A stretch of DNA of 64,000 nucleotides from VRUE01 sp963817945 (lineage in GTDB: Bacteria; Actinomycetota; Thermoleophilia; Solirubrobacterales; 70-9), in contig CAWFQH010000001.1 in NCBI GenBank assembly GCA_963817945.1, positions 771,299 to 835,298 of the forward strand, written 5' to 3'. The notes under the pieces were generated by a model. The model had not been told where the DNA came from and ran no database searches. It saw nothing but the letters and a program-made list of their open reading frames with translations. Below are positions 17,250 through 24,773 of the stretch, one piece after another. How positions within the stretch are numbered: position 1 is the stretch's first letter; every line of letters starts with the position of its first letter. The position numbers were made by a program, and so were the translations under genes.

Positions 17250-17354
17250 CCCGGTAGGGCTGGAACGTCTTGTACTTTTTTTGCGGCGACATCCTCGGAC
17301 AGCCACCAACTGTCTTCAAAAAAAGTTAAGTGGAAGTCCTACCGGGATGGGCTC
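17242..17354. repeat. 113-bp nested palindromic element, MITE-like, between WYL and MBL genes
   Basis: Outer arms are 17-base perfect inverted repeats (17242-17258 and 17338-17354, beginning GAGCCCATCCCGG). Inside are a second inverted pair ACTTTTTTTG / CAAAAAAAGT and a small GACAG-CTGTC hairpin. The core is AT-rich (A7 and T7 runs) in a very GC-rich region. The left arm contains the annotated MBL start codon and the right arm contains the last five codons and stop of the WYL gene. No direct target duplication is evident. It may be a miniature inverted-repeat element or a compound bidirectional terminator. Confidence 0.55.
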
Positions 17355-19402
17355 ACCGCTACCTCGTCGGCGATCGCCCTACGCGCGTCCTCGGGCTCGA
17401 GCACGACGAGATCGCCGGCGCCGCGCAGGATCTCGCGGACCAGCCAGGAGGTGCCGGCGTAGGGCAGCTCGACCACCACGGCGCCGTCTTCCAACTCCTC
17501 GACCACGGTCCGCTCCTCGCGCAGCCAGCGCGCCCGCTCGGGTGAGACCCAGACCCGCGCCACCTGCGCGGTCGGCACCTCGCCGTCGGTCATCCAACCC
17601 TCAACGCCGGCCAGCTCTTCGACCTCCGGGCGCGGCTCGAAGGTCTCGCCGGTGGCGTTCGCCTCCTTGACGCGGTCGAGCTTGAAGTGACGGACGCCCT
17701 CTTTAGTTAGGTCGTAGCACTCGACGTACCAGCCCTCGCGCCCGTTCTCCAGCCGGTAGGGCTCGACGCGGCGCTTGGTGAACTGGTCCTCGTTCTCCTT
17801 GTAGTACTGGATCTCCAGCACCTGGCGGCCGGCGATCGCCTCGTTGACGAGGCGGGCCACCTCGACGTCGCCGCCGCTGCCGGCGGCGATCTCGAGGCCC
17901 TCCTCGGAGGGGTCGTGGCCGAGCGCCTTGACGATCTTCTCGCGGGCGCTCTGCAGCCCCCCCTGCGGCAGGTGGTCGCCGAAGAGGTCGATCGCGGCCA
18001 CCAGCGCCTTGGCCTCCAGCGGCAACAGCCGCGCCGGGCGGGCGAAGTTGTCGCCGTAGGGCTCGGAGTCGACCTCGATCTCGTCGCCCTGGATTTCGGC
18101 GTAGAGGACGTAGGTGCCGCCGCCAAAGTTGACGACGTTGAGCAGGTCGATGTCCTCCTGCAGCTCCTCCGCGGTCAGTTCCAGCCGCTGGCGCAGGTCG
18201 GCGACCTGCAGCCGCTCGCCGCGTTTGGCGGAGTCGATTAGCAGGCCGGCCAGGGTGACGAGGCGGGCGAAGCGCTCGGGCCGGATCGCCGCCTCGCCGC
18301 GGCCGTTGGTGCGGCTGCGCCGCGGCGCCTCGCGCAGCGGCCGCTCGACGGTGGTGGCCGGCTCGAAGCCGTTCTCGTGGCGGCGGTGGAGCAGGTCCAG
18401 GCGCTGCTCGGCTTCCTCGCGCAGCTCGTCGGGGGCCAGCACCTGCGCGTTTTGCCGCCAGCGCAGGACCCAGGCGATCAGCTCTCGCGGGGAGGCGTAC
18501 TCGGTCTTGAAGACCGTGCCCTTGCCCGGCGCCCCGTCGGACTTCTTCGCCGGCCGCAACTCTCCGTAGGCGCCGTAGTCGCGCTCGATCAGCCAGGCGA
18601 TCCGGTCGCGCAGGAAGATCTTCGCGGTGCCCTGGATGTCCCCGAGCTGCCAGTCGGCGCGGCCGCCGTAGTCGCGGCGGTCGAAGTCCTCGGGCGGCGA
18701 GAAGTCGTGCTCGGCCTTGGAGGCGTAGCCGACCTTGCCCTGGATCCGGGAGAGGCGGAAGACGCGGACCGCATCGCGCTCGTGCGAGTGGCCGATCAAA
18801 TAGAACTGGCCGCCGCGAAAGACGAGGTGGTAGGGGTCGACCTTGCGCTTCTCGGTCTCGTCGCGCTCCATCGTGTAGTAGGTGAACTCGATCGTCTTGC
18901 GGCGCGAGATCGCGGTCTCGATCTTCGACAGCCGCTGAGCCAGGTCGCGGCCGCCGGCGGAGGCGGTCATCGCCATCTCGACCGGCGCCCGCTCAGCCTC
19001 GCTAAGCGGGTTCGGATGGCCCCAGGCGACCTGCTGCAGCGCCAGCCGCAGCGGCTCGGCGTAGGCGAAGCCGCCGTCGGTCAGCAGCATCAGCGCCGTG
19101 CTCAGCGCCGCCAGCTCGTCATCGGAGAATTTGATCGCGTCGAGGTAGAAGTTCTCGGGCGGGAGCGAGTAGAGCTCGGCCTCGAAGAAGCCCTCGCCTG
19201 GTTTCTCGACGCCGAGCTGGATTCCGAGGCTCTCCAACTCTGCCCGGTCGGCGTAGAAGCGGCGCGCGAACGCGTCGTCGTTCATGTCGCTGTAGCCCTC
19301 GACCTCGCGCTTGATCTCCAAGGCCGAGACCGGCCTTCCCTGCGCCATCAGGAAAGAGATCAGCGAGAGCTGGCGGATCAGCTTCTCGGTGTCCTTTGCC
19401 AC
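17339..19402 (-). CDS. Fused PafB-PafC-like WYL-domain transcriptional regulator
   Basis: 687 residues from a GTG start (VAKDTEKLIRQLSLISFL), chosen because a helix-turn-helix begins directly there and the upstream frame is proline/arginine-rich noise. The protein is two tandem copies of an HTH plus WYL architecture. The first half has a WYL-like domain with FTYYTMERDE and VDPYHLVFRGGQFYLIGH. The second starts near the linker RRSRTNGRGE and has IQYYKENEDQFTKRRVEPYRL and GWYVECYD. PafB and PafC are usually separate neighbours that activate the mycobacterial LexA-independent DNA damage response; here they are one chain. No Paf proteasome genes are adjacent. The last codons and the stop lie inside the palindromic element. 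Confidence 0.8.
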   Translation of the reverse strand: MAKDTEKLIRQLSLISFLMAQGRPVSALEIKREVEGYSDMNDDAFARRFYADRAELESLGIQLGVEKPGEGFFEAELYSLPPENFYLDAIKFSDDELAALSTALMLLTDGGFAYAEPLRLALQQVAWGHPNPLSEAERAPVEMAMTASAGGRDLAQRLSKIETAISRRKTIEFTYYTMERDETEKRKVDPYHLVFRGGQFYLIGHSHERDAVRVFRLSRIQGKVGYASKAEHDFSPPEDFDRRDYGGRADWQLGDIQGTAKIFLRDRIAWLIERDYGAYGELRPAKKSDGAPGKGTVFKTEYASPRELIAWVLRWRQNAQVLAPDELREEAEQRLDLLHRRHENGFEPATTVERPLREAPRRSRTNGRGEAAIRPERFARLVTLAGLLIDSAKRGERLQVADLRQRLELTAEELQEDIDLLNVVNFGGGTYVLYAEIQGDEIEVDSEPYGDNFARPARLLPLEAKALVAAIDLFGDHLPQGGLQSAREKIVKALGHDPSEEGLEIAAGSGGDVEVARLVNEAIAGRQVLEIQYYKENEDQFTKRRVEPYRLENGREGWYVECYDLTKEGVRHFKLDRVKEANATGETFEPRPEVEELAGVEGWMTDGEVPTAQVARVWVSPERARWLREERTVVEELEDGAVVVELPYAGTSWLVREILRGAGDLVVLEPEDARRAIADEVAVSPSR

Positions 19403-19455
19403 GGCTCCAGAATAGTGAGGGAGACCTGGCCGGCTCCCCGTCGAAACCCGCTTCA

Positions 19456-19472
19456 GCCCGCAATTTGCGGGC
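19456..19472. promoter_or_regulatory. Palindrome GCCCGCAA-T-TTGCGGGC between yhaM-like and pafBC-like genes
   Basis: A 17-base near-perfect palindrome (8-base arms, one central base) in the 95-base gap between two minus-strand genes. It sits 54 bases upstream of the WYL regulator start and 26 bases beyond the stop of the nuclease gene. It could be an operator for the regulator or, less well supported, the stem of a terminator (no loop, no T-tract). Confidence 0.35.
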
Positions 19473-19497
19473 GACCCGGGCCGCGGAGGCGGGGGCC

Positions 19498-20580
19498 TCA
19501 GGCTGCCTGACGTCTTGCGAAGTAGGCGGAGCCGGACAACGCGCGGTCGAAGCTCGACCACGACTCGCCTTCGGGCAGCTCGCGCTCGAGGCGGTCGAAG
19601 CTGCCGAGGCGGCCGCCGAGGTTGTCGATCATGTGGACGAGGACCGCCTCGCGGGTCGCGGGCACGACCGGGGAGCCGTGCTCCAGCGAGCCGTGGTGGC
19701 TAAGGATGATGTGGAGGACAGCCTGAGCGAGGGCCGGGTCGAAGCCCGGGATGTCCTCGATCTGACGGCGGACCCGGTAGTAGCCGAGCGGGATCTCCCC
19801 CTGCAGGCGACCGGCATCGGTGAGGTCGATCGCCAGCGGGTCGTCGTTGTAGGCCTCGATCTTGCCGATGTCGTGCAGGAGCGCCCCGGCCACCGCGACC
19901 TCGCGATCGATTCCCGGGAAGAAGTTGGCTGCGGCGCTGACGGCCTGCGCAACCGAGACGGTGTGCTCGAGCAGCCCATGACGGTAGGCCTGGTGGTAGA
20001 CCTTCGCCGCGGGGGCGCTGCTGAAGCGCTTCCAGATCTCGGAGGCCGGGCCGAAGAAGCGGTCGAGCAGGTCGCCGAGCTGCGGGTCCTGAACGGTCCC
20101 GAGCAGCTCGCGCAGGTCGCTCTCCAGCCGCTCCAAGGGAACGTCGGAGCCGGCGGCGAGATCGCTCGCCTCGTACTCCTCCGTCGCGGCCGCACGTAGC
20201 TCCGAGAGCTTGATCTTCGGCCCCCAGCGTTCGCTGACCTCAAAGAGGCCGGTGACGAATACCGCCGAGCCGGGCGCGGCGAGCGCGTAGCGCGCCTCGG
20301 CGTCATCCCAGCAGGCAGCCTCGAGGCTGCCGCTGGCGTCGCAAAGGGACAATCGCAACCAGGGCTCGCCGTTGCGCTTGCGCCGCAGGTCGCGCTCGCG
20401 CACGGCATAGACGCCGGCCACCCGCTGCCCGTCCCGCAGCTCCTTCAGCGGCACTCTCTGTGCCGGCTCTTCGACCGCGGCCGGGCCGGCCTCGAGATCG
20501 ACCGGCGGCGGCGCCAACGCGGCGGCGGCATCCTCGACGACCGGTCGCCCGTCGGTGTCCGTGAGGGCCTGCTGGAACAT
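19498..20580 (-). CDS. YhaM-like 3'-5' exoribonuclease: OB-fold plus HD domain
   Basis: 360 residues. The N-terminal ~150 residues form an OB-fold nucleic-acid-binding domain (LKELRDGQRVAGVYAVRE, LRLSLCDASGSLEA). The C-terminal HD phosphohydrolase domain has HGLLEHTVSV, the HD pair in ALLHDIGKIEAY, and LSHHGSLEHGSP, the same order as in YhaM, a Mn-dependent 3'-5' exonuclease acting on RNA and DNA. The first ~50 residues (acidic, proline-rich) are unlike YhaM and may be disordered. It is likely a general RNA turnover enzyme. It is transcribed in the same direction as the pafBC-like gene downstream and divergent from arsR. Confidence 0.8.
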   Translation of the reverse strand: MFQQALTDTDGRPVVEDAAAALAPPPVDLEAGPAAVEEPAQRVPLKELRDGQRVAGVYAVRERDLRRKRNGEPWLRLSLCDASGSLEAACWDDAEARYALAAPGSAVFVTGLFEVSERWGPKIKLSELRAAATEEYEASDLAAGSDVPLERLESDLRELLGTVQDPQLGDLLDRFFGPASEIWKRFSSAPAAKVYHQAYRHGLLEHTVSVAQAVSAAANFFPGIDREVAVAGALLHDIGKIEAYNDDPLAIDLTDAGRLQGEIPLGYYRVRRQIEDIPGFDPALAQAVLHIILSHHGSLEHGSPVVPATREAVLVHMIDNLGGRLGSFDRLERELPEGESWSSFDRALSGSAYFARRQAA

Positions 20581-20676
20581 CCTTGGGCCAAGGTAGAGAG
20601 GGCCGCGGACGGCTCAGAGCACCTGGGTGGGCCGGCAGTTGAAAGTCCGCGACGAAGCTTCTCCTCGCGCTTCAAT

Positions 20677-20702
20677 CATTCATCGATCAGTATCGATGAA
20701 TG
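20677..20702. promoter_or_regulatory. ArsR-type operator upstream of arsR
   Basis: An 11-base perfect inverted repeat (CATTCATCGAT, four-base spacer CAGT, ATCGATGAATG) lies 14 bases before the arsR start. ArsR/SmtB repressors bind such AT-rich inverted repeats around TTCA-like half-sites and autoregulate, so this is the probable operator of the arsR-arsC pair. Confidence 0.75.
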
Positions 20703-20715
20703 CTGGTAGGCTCGG

Positions 20716-21045
20716 ATGGTGACGACGCAGCTGCCGGTGATCAACTGCTGCACTCCGCTGGCCGGCTCGACGCTGAGCGAGGAGCGGGCCGCGGACTTGG
20801 AGCAGGTGATCAAGGCGCTGGGCGACCGGCACCGGCTGCGAATCGTCAACCTGCTGCTGCGCGCCGACGGCAAGCCGGTCTGCGTCTGCGAGCTGCAGCC
20901 GCTGCTGGGTCTTTCGCAGGGCACCGTCAGCCACCACCTCAAGCAGCTCCTCGACGCCGGCATCGTCAGCCGCGAGGCGCGCGGCACCCGCAGTTACTTC
21001 AGCCTCGTCCCCGGCGCCCTCGACGCGGTGCGGGAGGTCTTCTAG
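20716..21045 (+). CDS. ArsR family metalloregulatory repressor
   Basis: 109 residues with a winged helix: LGDRHRLRIVNLL, then VCVCELQPLLGLSQGTVSHHLKQL (recognition helix read at about residues 54-77) and SYFSLVPGAL. The CVCEL stretch places two cysteines in the alpha-3 helix, the site that binds As(III)/Sb(III) in classical ArsR, and a further CC pair sits near residue 12 (NCCTP). Metal binding would release it from the palindrome immediately upstream. It is followed two bases later by an ArsC-type phosphatase, so the pair is one operon. Confidence 0.85.
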   Translation: MVTTQLPVINCCTPLAGSTLSEERAADLEQVIKALGDRHRLRIVNLLLRADGKPVCVCELQPLLGLSQGTVSHHLKQLLDAGIVSREARGTRSYFSLVPGALDAVREVF

Positions 21046-21047
21046 CG

Positions 21048-21449
21048 ATGGCACGGGTCCTCTTCGTCTGCCTCCACAACGCCGGCCGCTCGCAGATGAG
21101 CGAGGCGCTCTTCGCTCGCGCGGCCGGCGAGGACCACGAGACCCGCTCGGCCGGGACGACGCCCGCAGAGCGCGTTCATCCGGAGGTCGTCGAGGCGATG
21201 GCGGAGCTGGGGGTCGATCTGTCCAACCGCACCCCCCGCCGGCTGAGTCGCGCCGATGCCGAGTGGGCGGACGTTGTCGTGACGATGGGATGCGGCGACG
21301 AGTGCCCCTACATCCCGGGCAAGCGCTACCTCGACTGGGACCTGCCCGACCCGAAGAGCCGGCCGCTGGAGGAGGTGCGGGTCACGCGCGAGGAGATCGA
21401 GCGGCGGGTCGGCGATTTGCTGGCTGAGCTGGAGAAGCCCCAGCAGTGA
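21048..21449 (+). CDS. Low-molecular-weight phosphatase/ArsC-type arsenate reductase
   Basis: 133 residues. The P-loop is FVCLHNAGRSQMSEA (C-x5-R plus S), close to thioredoxin-coupled ArsC. TMGCGDECPY carries the second redox cysteine pair region, and WDLPDPKS provides the general-acid aspartate. These enzymes reduce As(V) to As(III). No arsenite exporter (ArsB/Acr3) is seen in the neighbourhood, so export must be encoded elsewhere, or the gene has a different phosphatase role. It is transcribed with arsR (two-base gap) and overlaps the next gene by four bases. Confidence 0.8.
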   Translation: MARVLFVCLHNAGRSQMSEALFARAAGEDHETRSAGTTPAERVHPEVVEAMAELGVDLSNRTPRRLSRADAEWADVVVTMGCGDECPYIPGKRYLDWDLPDPKSRPLEEVRVTREEIERRVGDLLAELEKPQQ

Positions 21450-22105
21450 CCGCCCTGCTGGCGCTAGCAGCGGCGCTCCTTGCCATCGCCGGCCCAAGTG
21501 CAGCCCCGCCGGCGGCGGAGCGTAACGGCGGCTTTGAGGGGTACATCGCCCGCATCGACGGCGAGCTGCGCGAGCGGATGACCGGCGTCTCCTGGCGACC
21601 CGGCTGCCCGGTGGGTTTCGCCGACCTGCGCCTGCTGACGGTCGACCACTGGGGCTTCGACGGCAGGCCGCACCGCGGCCGGCTCGTCGTCCACCGCGAC
21701 CAGGCGCTGACGATGGTTGGGACGCTGCGGAAGCTCTACCGCCTCCGCTTCCCGATCCGGCGCATGCGCCTGGTCGACGCCTACGGGGCTGACGACCGAC
21801 GCAGCATGGCCGCCGACAACACCTCCGCCTTCAACTGCCGCACCGTCGCCGGAACGACGCGCTGGTCCGAGCACGCCTACGGCCGGGCAATCGACGTCAA
21901 TCCGGTCGAGAACCCCTACGTGACCGACTCCGGCTACGTCTCGCCGCCTGTCGGCGCTCCCTTCGTCGACCGTACCCGCCGCGCCAGGGGCCTGATCCAC
22001 CGCGACGGCCCCGTCGTCGCCGCCTTTGCGGCCGCCGGCTGGGAGTGGGGCGGCGACTGGCCCTGGCCAAAGGACTACCAGCACTTCTCGGCGACCGGGA
22101 GCTGA
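21446..22105 (+). CDS. Secreted M15-family D-Ala-D-Ala carboxypeptidase-like protein (VanY-like)
   Basis: 219 residues with an N-terminal hydrophobic signal (LLALAAALLAIAGPSAA). The Zn-binding motif SEHAYGRAIDVNP (S-x-H-x-x-x-x-x-x-D) and the distal DYQHF histidine form the M15 active site, preceded by ADNTSAFNCR. Such enzymes trim peptidoglycan stem peptides outside the cell. It starts inside the arsC stop (GTGA overlap), so it is translated from the arsR-arsC transcript or shares its end. A cell-wall enzyme in an arsenic operon is odd and may simply reflect compact packing. Confidence 0.8.
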   Translation: MTALLALAAALLAIAGPSAAPPAAERNGGFEGYIARIDGELRERMTGVSWRPGCPVGFADLRLLTVDHWGFDGRPHRGRLVVHRDQALTMVGTLRKLYRLRFPIRRMRLVDAYGADDRRSMAADNTSAFNCRTVAGTTRWSEHAYGRAIDVNPVENPYVTDSGYVSPPVGAPFVDRTRRARGLIHRDGPVVAAFAAAGWEWGGDWPWPKDYQHFSATGS

Positions 22106-22131
22106 CCCACCCGGCCGCCTATCTTTGGTCC

Positions 22132-22881
22132 ATGACGGACCGCGTGCGGGAAGGCGACGGGGCACTTTCCGACCCCAGCCCGGAGGGCCACAAGCGCGAC
22201 GAAGAGCTGCTCTGCTCGCCGTGCGACCTGGAGGAGGAGGACGAGAAACGGGTCGAGCGGATCGACGCCGAGATCGACATGGGCTTCGACGCGCTGCGCG
22301 ACGTCGAAGACGGCGTCTCGGTCTTCGGCTCGGCGCGGCTGGCCGAGGACCATCCCTGGTACGAGCTCTGCCGCGAGACCGCCCGCTGCCTGGCCAGCGA
22401 GGGCTTCACGGTTATCACCGGCGGCGGGCCGGGCCTGATGGAGGCGGCCAACCGCGGCGCCGCCGATGCCGGCGGGCTCTCGGTTGGCCTCAACATCGAG
22501 CTGCCGCACGAGCAGGTGGGCAACCGCTTCGTCAACCGCCGCCTCGACTTCCACTACTTCTTCGCGCGCAAGCTGATGTTCGTGCGCTACTCGCGCGCTT
22601 TCGTCATCTTCCCCGGCGGCTTCGGCACGCTCGACGAGCTGTTCGAGAGCCTGACCCTGATCCAGACCGAACGGATCGAACACTTTCCGACGATCCTGGT
22701 CGGCTCCGAGCATTGGGGGCCTCTGCTCGACTGGATCAACGACAAGCTCGACGAGGGGGGCCTGATCGCCCGCGAGGACATGAGCCTGCTCGTCACCGCC
22801 GACACGACGCGGGAAGTGTGTGGCTACGTGCGACAGGCGAGGGAAGCGCAGCGGGGCCGCCGCCGCGAACCGTCGGGGTGA
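22132..22881 (+). CDS. LOG family Rossmann-fold protein (TIGR00730-like)
   Basis: 249 residues. GGGPGLMEAANRGA, the phosphate-binding PGGFGTLDELFE and the catalytic-region arginine and glutamates identify the LOG/lysine-decarboxylase-like family. Its best-known members release cytokinins from nucleotide monophosphates, while many bacterial members are AMP/IMP nucleosidases or uncharacterised. An acidic ~60-residue N-terminal extension precedes the Rossmann fold. The ATG at 22132 is the first with sensible spacing after the preceding stop. The segment immediately downstream holds a remnant of an alcohol dehydrogenase on the other strand. Confidence 0.82.
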   Translation: MTDRVREGDGALSDPSPEGHKRDEELLCSPCDLEEEDEKRVERIDAEIDMGFDALRDVEDGVSVFGSARLAEDHPWYELCRETARCLASEGFTVITGGGPGLMEAANRGAADAGGLSVGLNIELPHEQVGNRFVNRRLDFHYFFARKLMFVRYSRAFVIFPGGFGTLDELFESLTLIQTERIEHFPTILVGSEHWGPLLDWINDKLDEGGLIAREDMSLLVTADTTREVCGYVRQAREAQRGRRREPSG

Positions 22882-22888
22882 CCTTCGA

Positions 22889-22987
22889 CTACGGCTCGAG
22901 GACGACCTTCACGCACTCGTCCTCCTTGTGCTTGAAGGTCTCGTAACCGTTCGAGACCTCGTCCAGCCCCATTCGGTGGCGTGGCTG
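22889..22987 (-). pseudogene. Remnant: C-terminal ~30 codons of a zinc-dependent alcohol dehydrogenase
   Basis: The minus-strand reading ends in HRMGLDEVSNGYETFKHKED (about 22906-22978) and then VKVVLEP and a stop. This is the usual last segment of zinc-dependent medium-chain dehydrogenases, where a loop of the form L-D-E-x-x-x-G-Y-x-x-F-x-x-K-E leads to K-V-V-L-x-P. Upstream in the same frame nothing resembles the family, and the endonuclease IV gene occupies the other strand. It is therefore a fragment left by a deletion or rearrangement. Confidence 0.6.
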
Positions 22988-23059
22988 ATTGCGAGCCGAA
23001 ACACGGTTCGAGTTTTGCGGCCGGCAGCCCTCCCGCCCCGCCGAGCCTATGCTGCCGAA

Positions 23060-23839
23060 ATGGAGCCGGCACGGATGGTCGGGGCGCACGTCGCTCCGCA
23101 GCGCCCGCTGGCCGAGGCGGAGGCGCTCGGGGCCGACTGCGTGCAGATCTTCCTCTCGAATCCGCAGGACTGGCGCAAGCCGGAGCCGCGCGAGGATGCC
23201 GCCGAGCTGCGCGCAACCTCGGTGCCTCTCTACGTCCACGCGCCCTACCTGATCAACGTCTGCTCGCCGCGCCCAAACGTCCGCTACGGCTCGCGCAAGA
23301 TCCTGCAGCAGACCTGCGAGGCGGCCGCCGAGGTTGGGGCGGCAGCGGTGATCGTCCACGGGGGCCATGCCGAGGATGGCGTCGCCGAGGGCTTCGGCCG
23401 CTGGGCGCGGACGCTGGAGATGCTCGAGTCCGAAGTCCCGCTCTACATCGAGAACACGGCCGGGGGCGAGAACGCGGTGGCGCGGCGCTTCGACGACCTC
23501 GCCCGCCTCTGGGAGGCCGTCGTAGCGCAGGAGACCGGGGTCGAGGTCGGCTTCTGCTTCGACACCTGCCACGCGCACGCCGCGGGAGAGGAGTTGGACG
23601 AGGCGGTCGAGCGGGTGCGCGCGATCTGCGGCCGGATTGACCTTCTGCACGCCAATGACTCGCGCGACCCGGCCGGGACCGGCGCCGATCGGCACGCCAA
23701 CCTGGGCCGCGGCGAGATCGGCGCCGGAGCGCTGCGGGCGATGATCGCCAGCTGCGGCGGCCCGGTCGTCTGCGAGACCCCGGGCGACGGGGCGGACATG
23801 CGAGCCGACCTCGAGTTCGCGCGGAAGGCGCTGCCGTGA
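23060..23839 (+). CDS. nfo: Deoxyribonuclease IV (AP endonuclease, Nfo family)
   Basis: 259 residues. MVGAHV at the start, QIFLSNPQDW, VHAPYLINVCSP, VIVHGGH, IENTAGGENA, FCFDTCHAHAAG, LLHANDSRD, a DRHANLGRGEIG stretch and a final CETPG give all nine metal ligands of the three-zinc endonuclease IV site in order. The enzyme incises at abasic sites and repairs oxidised 3' ends in base excision repair. Length is slightly short for the family but complete. The ATG at 23060 or the methionine five codons later could be the start. It overlaps the FAH gene by four bases. Confidence 0.92.
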   Translation: MEPARMVGAHVAPQRPLAEAEALGADCVQIFLSNPQDWRKPEPREDAAELRATSVPLYVHAPYLINVCSPRPNVRYGSRKILQQTCEAAAEVGAAAVIVHGGHAEDGVAEGFGRWARTLEMLESEVPLYIENTAGGENAVARRFDDLARLWEAVVAQETGVEVGFCFDTCHAHAAGEELDEAVERVRAICGRIDLLHANDSRDPAGTGADRHANLGRGEIGAGALRAMIASCGGPVVCETPGDGADMRADLEFARKALP

Positions 23840-24702
23840 AGCTCTGCCGCTTCGAGCTATCCGCGGGAGGCGCCGCCCTCGGCATCGTCGAGGACGGCGA
23901 AGTCGCCGACCTCTCGTCGAGCGGAGCCCCAGCCGAACCGGCCGCGGCGCTGGCCGAAGTCGGCGAGGCCCGCCTGGCGGAGCTCGCCGCGGAGGCGCCA
24001 CGCCTGCCGCTCGCCGACCTCCGCTTGCTGGCGCCGGCGGTGCCGCGCAAGTACCTGGCGATTGCCCTCAACTACGCCGAGCACGTCGAGGAGCTGGGCA
24101 TGGACCCTCCCGAGGTGCCGACCTTCTTCAACAAGCAAGTCACCTGCGTGGTCGGCCCGGACGCCGAGATCCACATGCCGCGCGTCTCGACCTTTCTCGA
24201 CTACGAGGCAGAGCTAGCGCTCGTCATCGGCCGCCGCTGCCGCCACGTGCCGGTCGACCGGGCCCACGAGGTCATCGCCGGCTACACCTGCGCCAACGAC
24301 GTCAGCGTGCGCGACTGGCAGGGGAAAGCCAAAACGATGACGATCGGCAAGTCCTTCGACACGCATGGCCCGCTGGGCCCGTGGCTGGTGACGGCCGCCG
24401 AGCTGGGCGACCCCCACGACCTCGGCATCCGCTGCGCGGTCGACGGCGAGCTGCGCCAGGACTCCCGCACGAGCGAGATGGTTTTCGATTGCTTCCAGCA
24501 GGTCTCCCACCTCTCCGAAGCCTTCACCCTGGAGCCCGGCGACGTAATCGCCACCGGCACCCCCTCGGGCGTCGCAATCGGCCGCAAGCCGATCCGCGAC
24601 AACCTGCTCAAGATCGGCAGCACGGTGACGGTGGAGATAGAGAAGATTGGCGGGCTTGACAACACCGTGGTTGAGGAACCCGACGGGTTCGTCACCGACT
24701 GA
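23836..24702 (+). CDS. Fumarylacetoacetate hydrolase family protein
   Basis: 288 residues. Family signatures are KYLAIALNYAEH, the metal-binding DYEAELALVIG, YTCANDVSVRDW, GKSFDTHGPLGPWLV and GDVIATGTPSGVA. Members hydrolyse or decarboxylate acylpyruvates and 2-oxo-3-ene acids during aromatic breakdown, or act as oxaloacetate decarboxylases. The exact substrate cannot be fixed here and no catabolic cluster surrounds it. GTGA overlap with nfo implies a shared transcript, and it directly precedes the succinate dehydrogenase operon (71 bases), so a link to C4 acid metabolism is possible but inferred. Confidence 0.85.
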   Translation: MKLCRFELSAGGAALGIVEDGEVADLSSSGAPAEPAAALAEVGEARLAELAAEAPRLPLADLRLLAPAVPRKYLAIALNYAEHVEELGMDPPEVPTFFNKQVTCVVGPDAEIHMPRVSTFLDYEAELALVIGRRCRHVPVDRAHEVIAGYTCANDVSVRDWQGKAKTMTIGKSFDTHGPLGPWLVTAAELGDPHDLGIRCAVDGELRQDSRTSEMVFDCFQQVSHLSEAFTLEPGDVIATGTPSGVAIGRKPIRDNLLKIGSTVTVEIEKIGGLDNTVVEEPDGFVTD

Positions 24703-24773
24703 AGCTCAAAGGTGTCGCCGCCGCCTGAATCCCGACCGCGGGGTCGGATTTTGGAGCTATAGAGTCCGCCGCC

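Noticed and set aside
17242..17354. Full insertion sequence
   Set aside because: At 113 bases there is no room for a transposase and no clear direct target duplication, so only a MITE-like or terminator element can be proposed.
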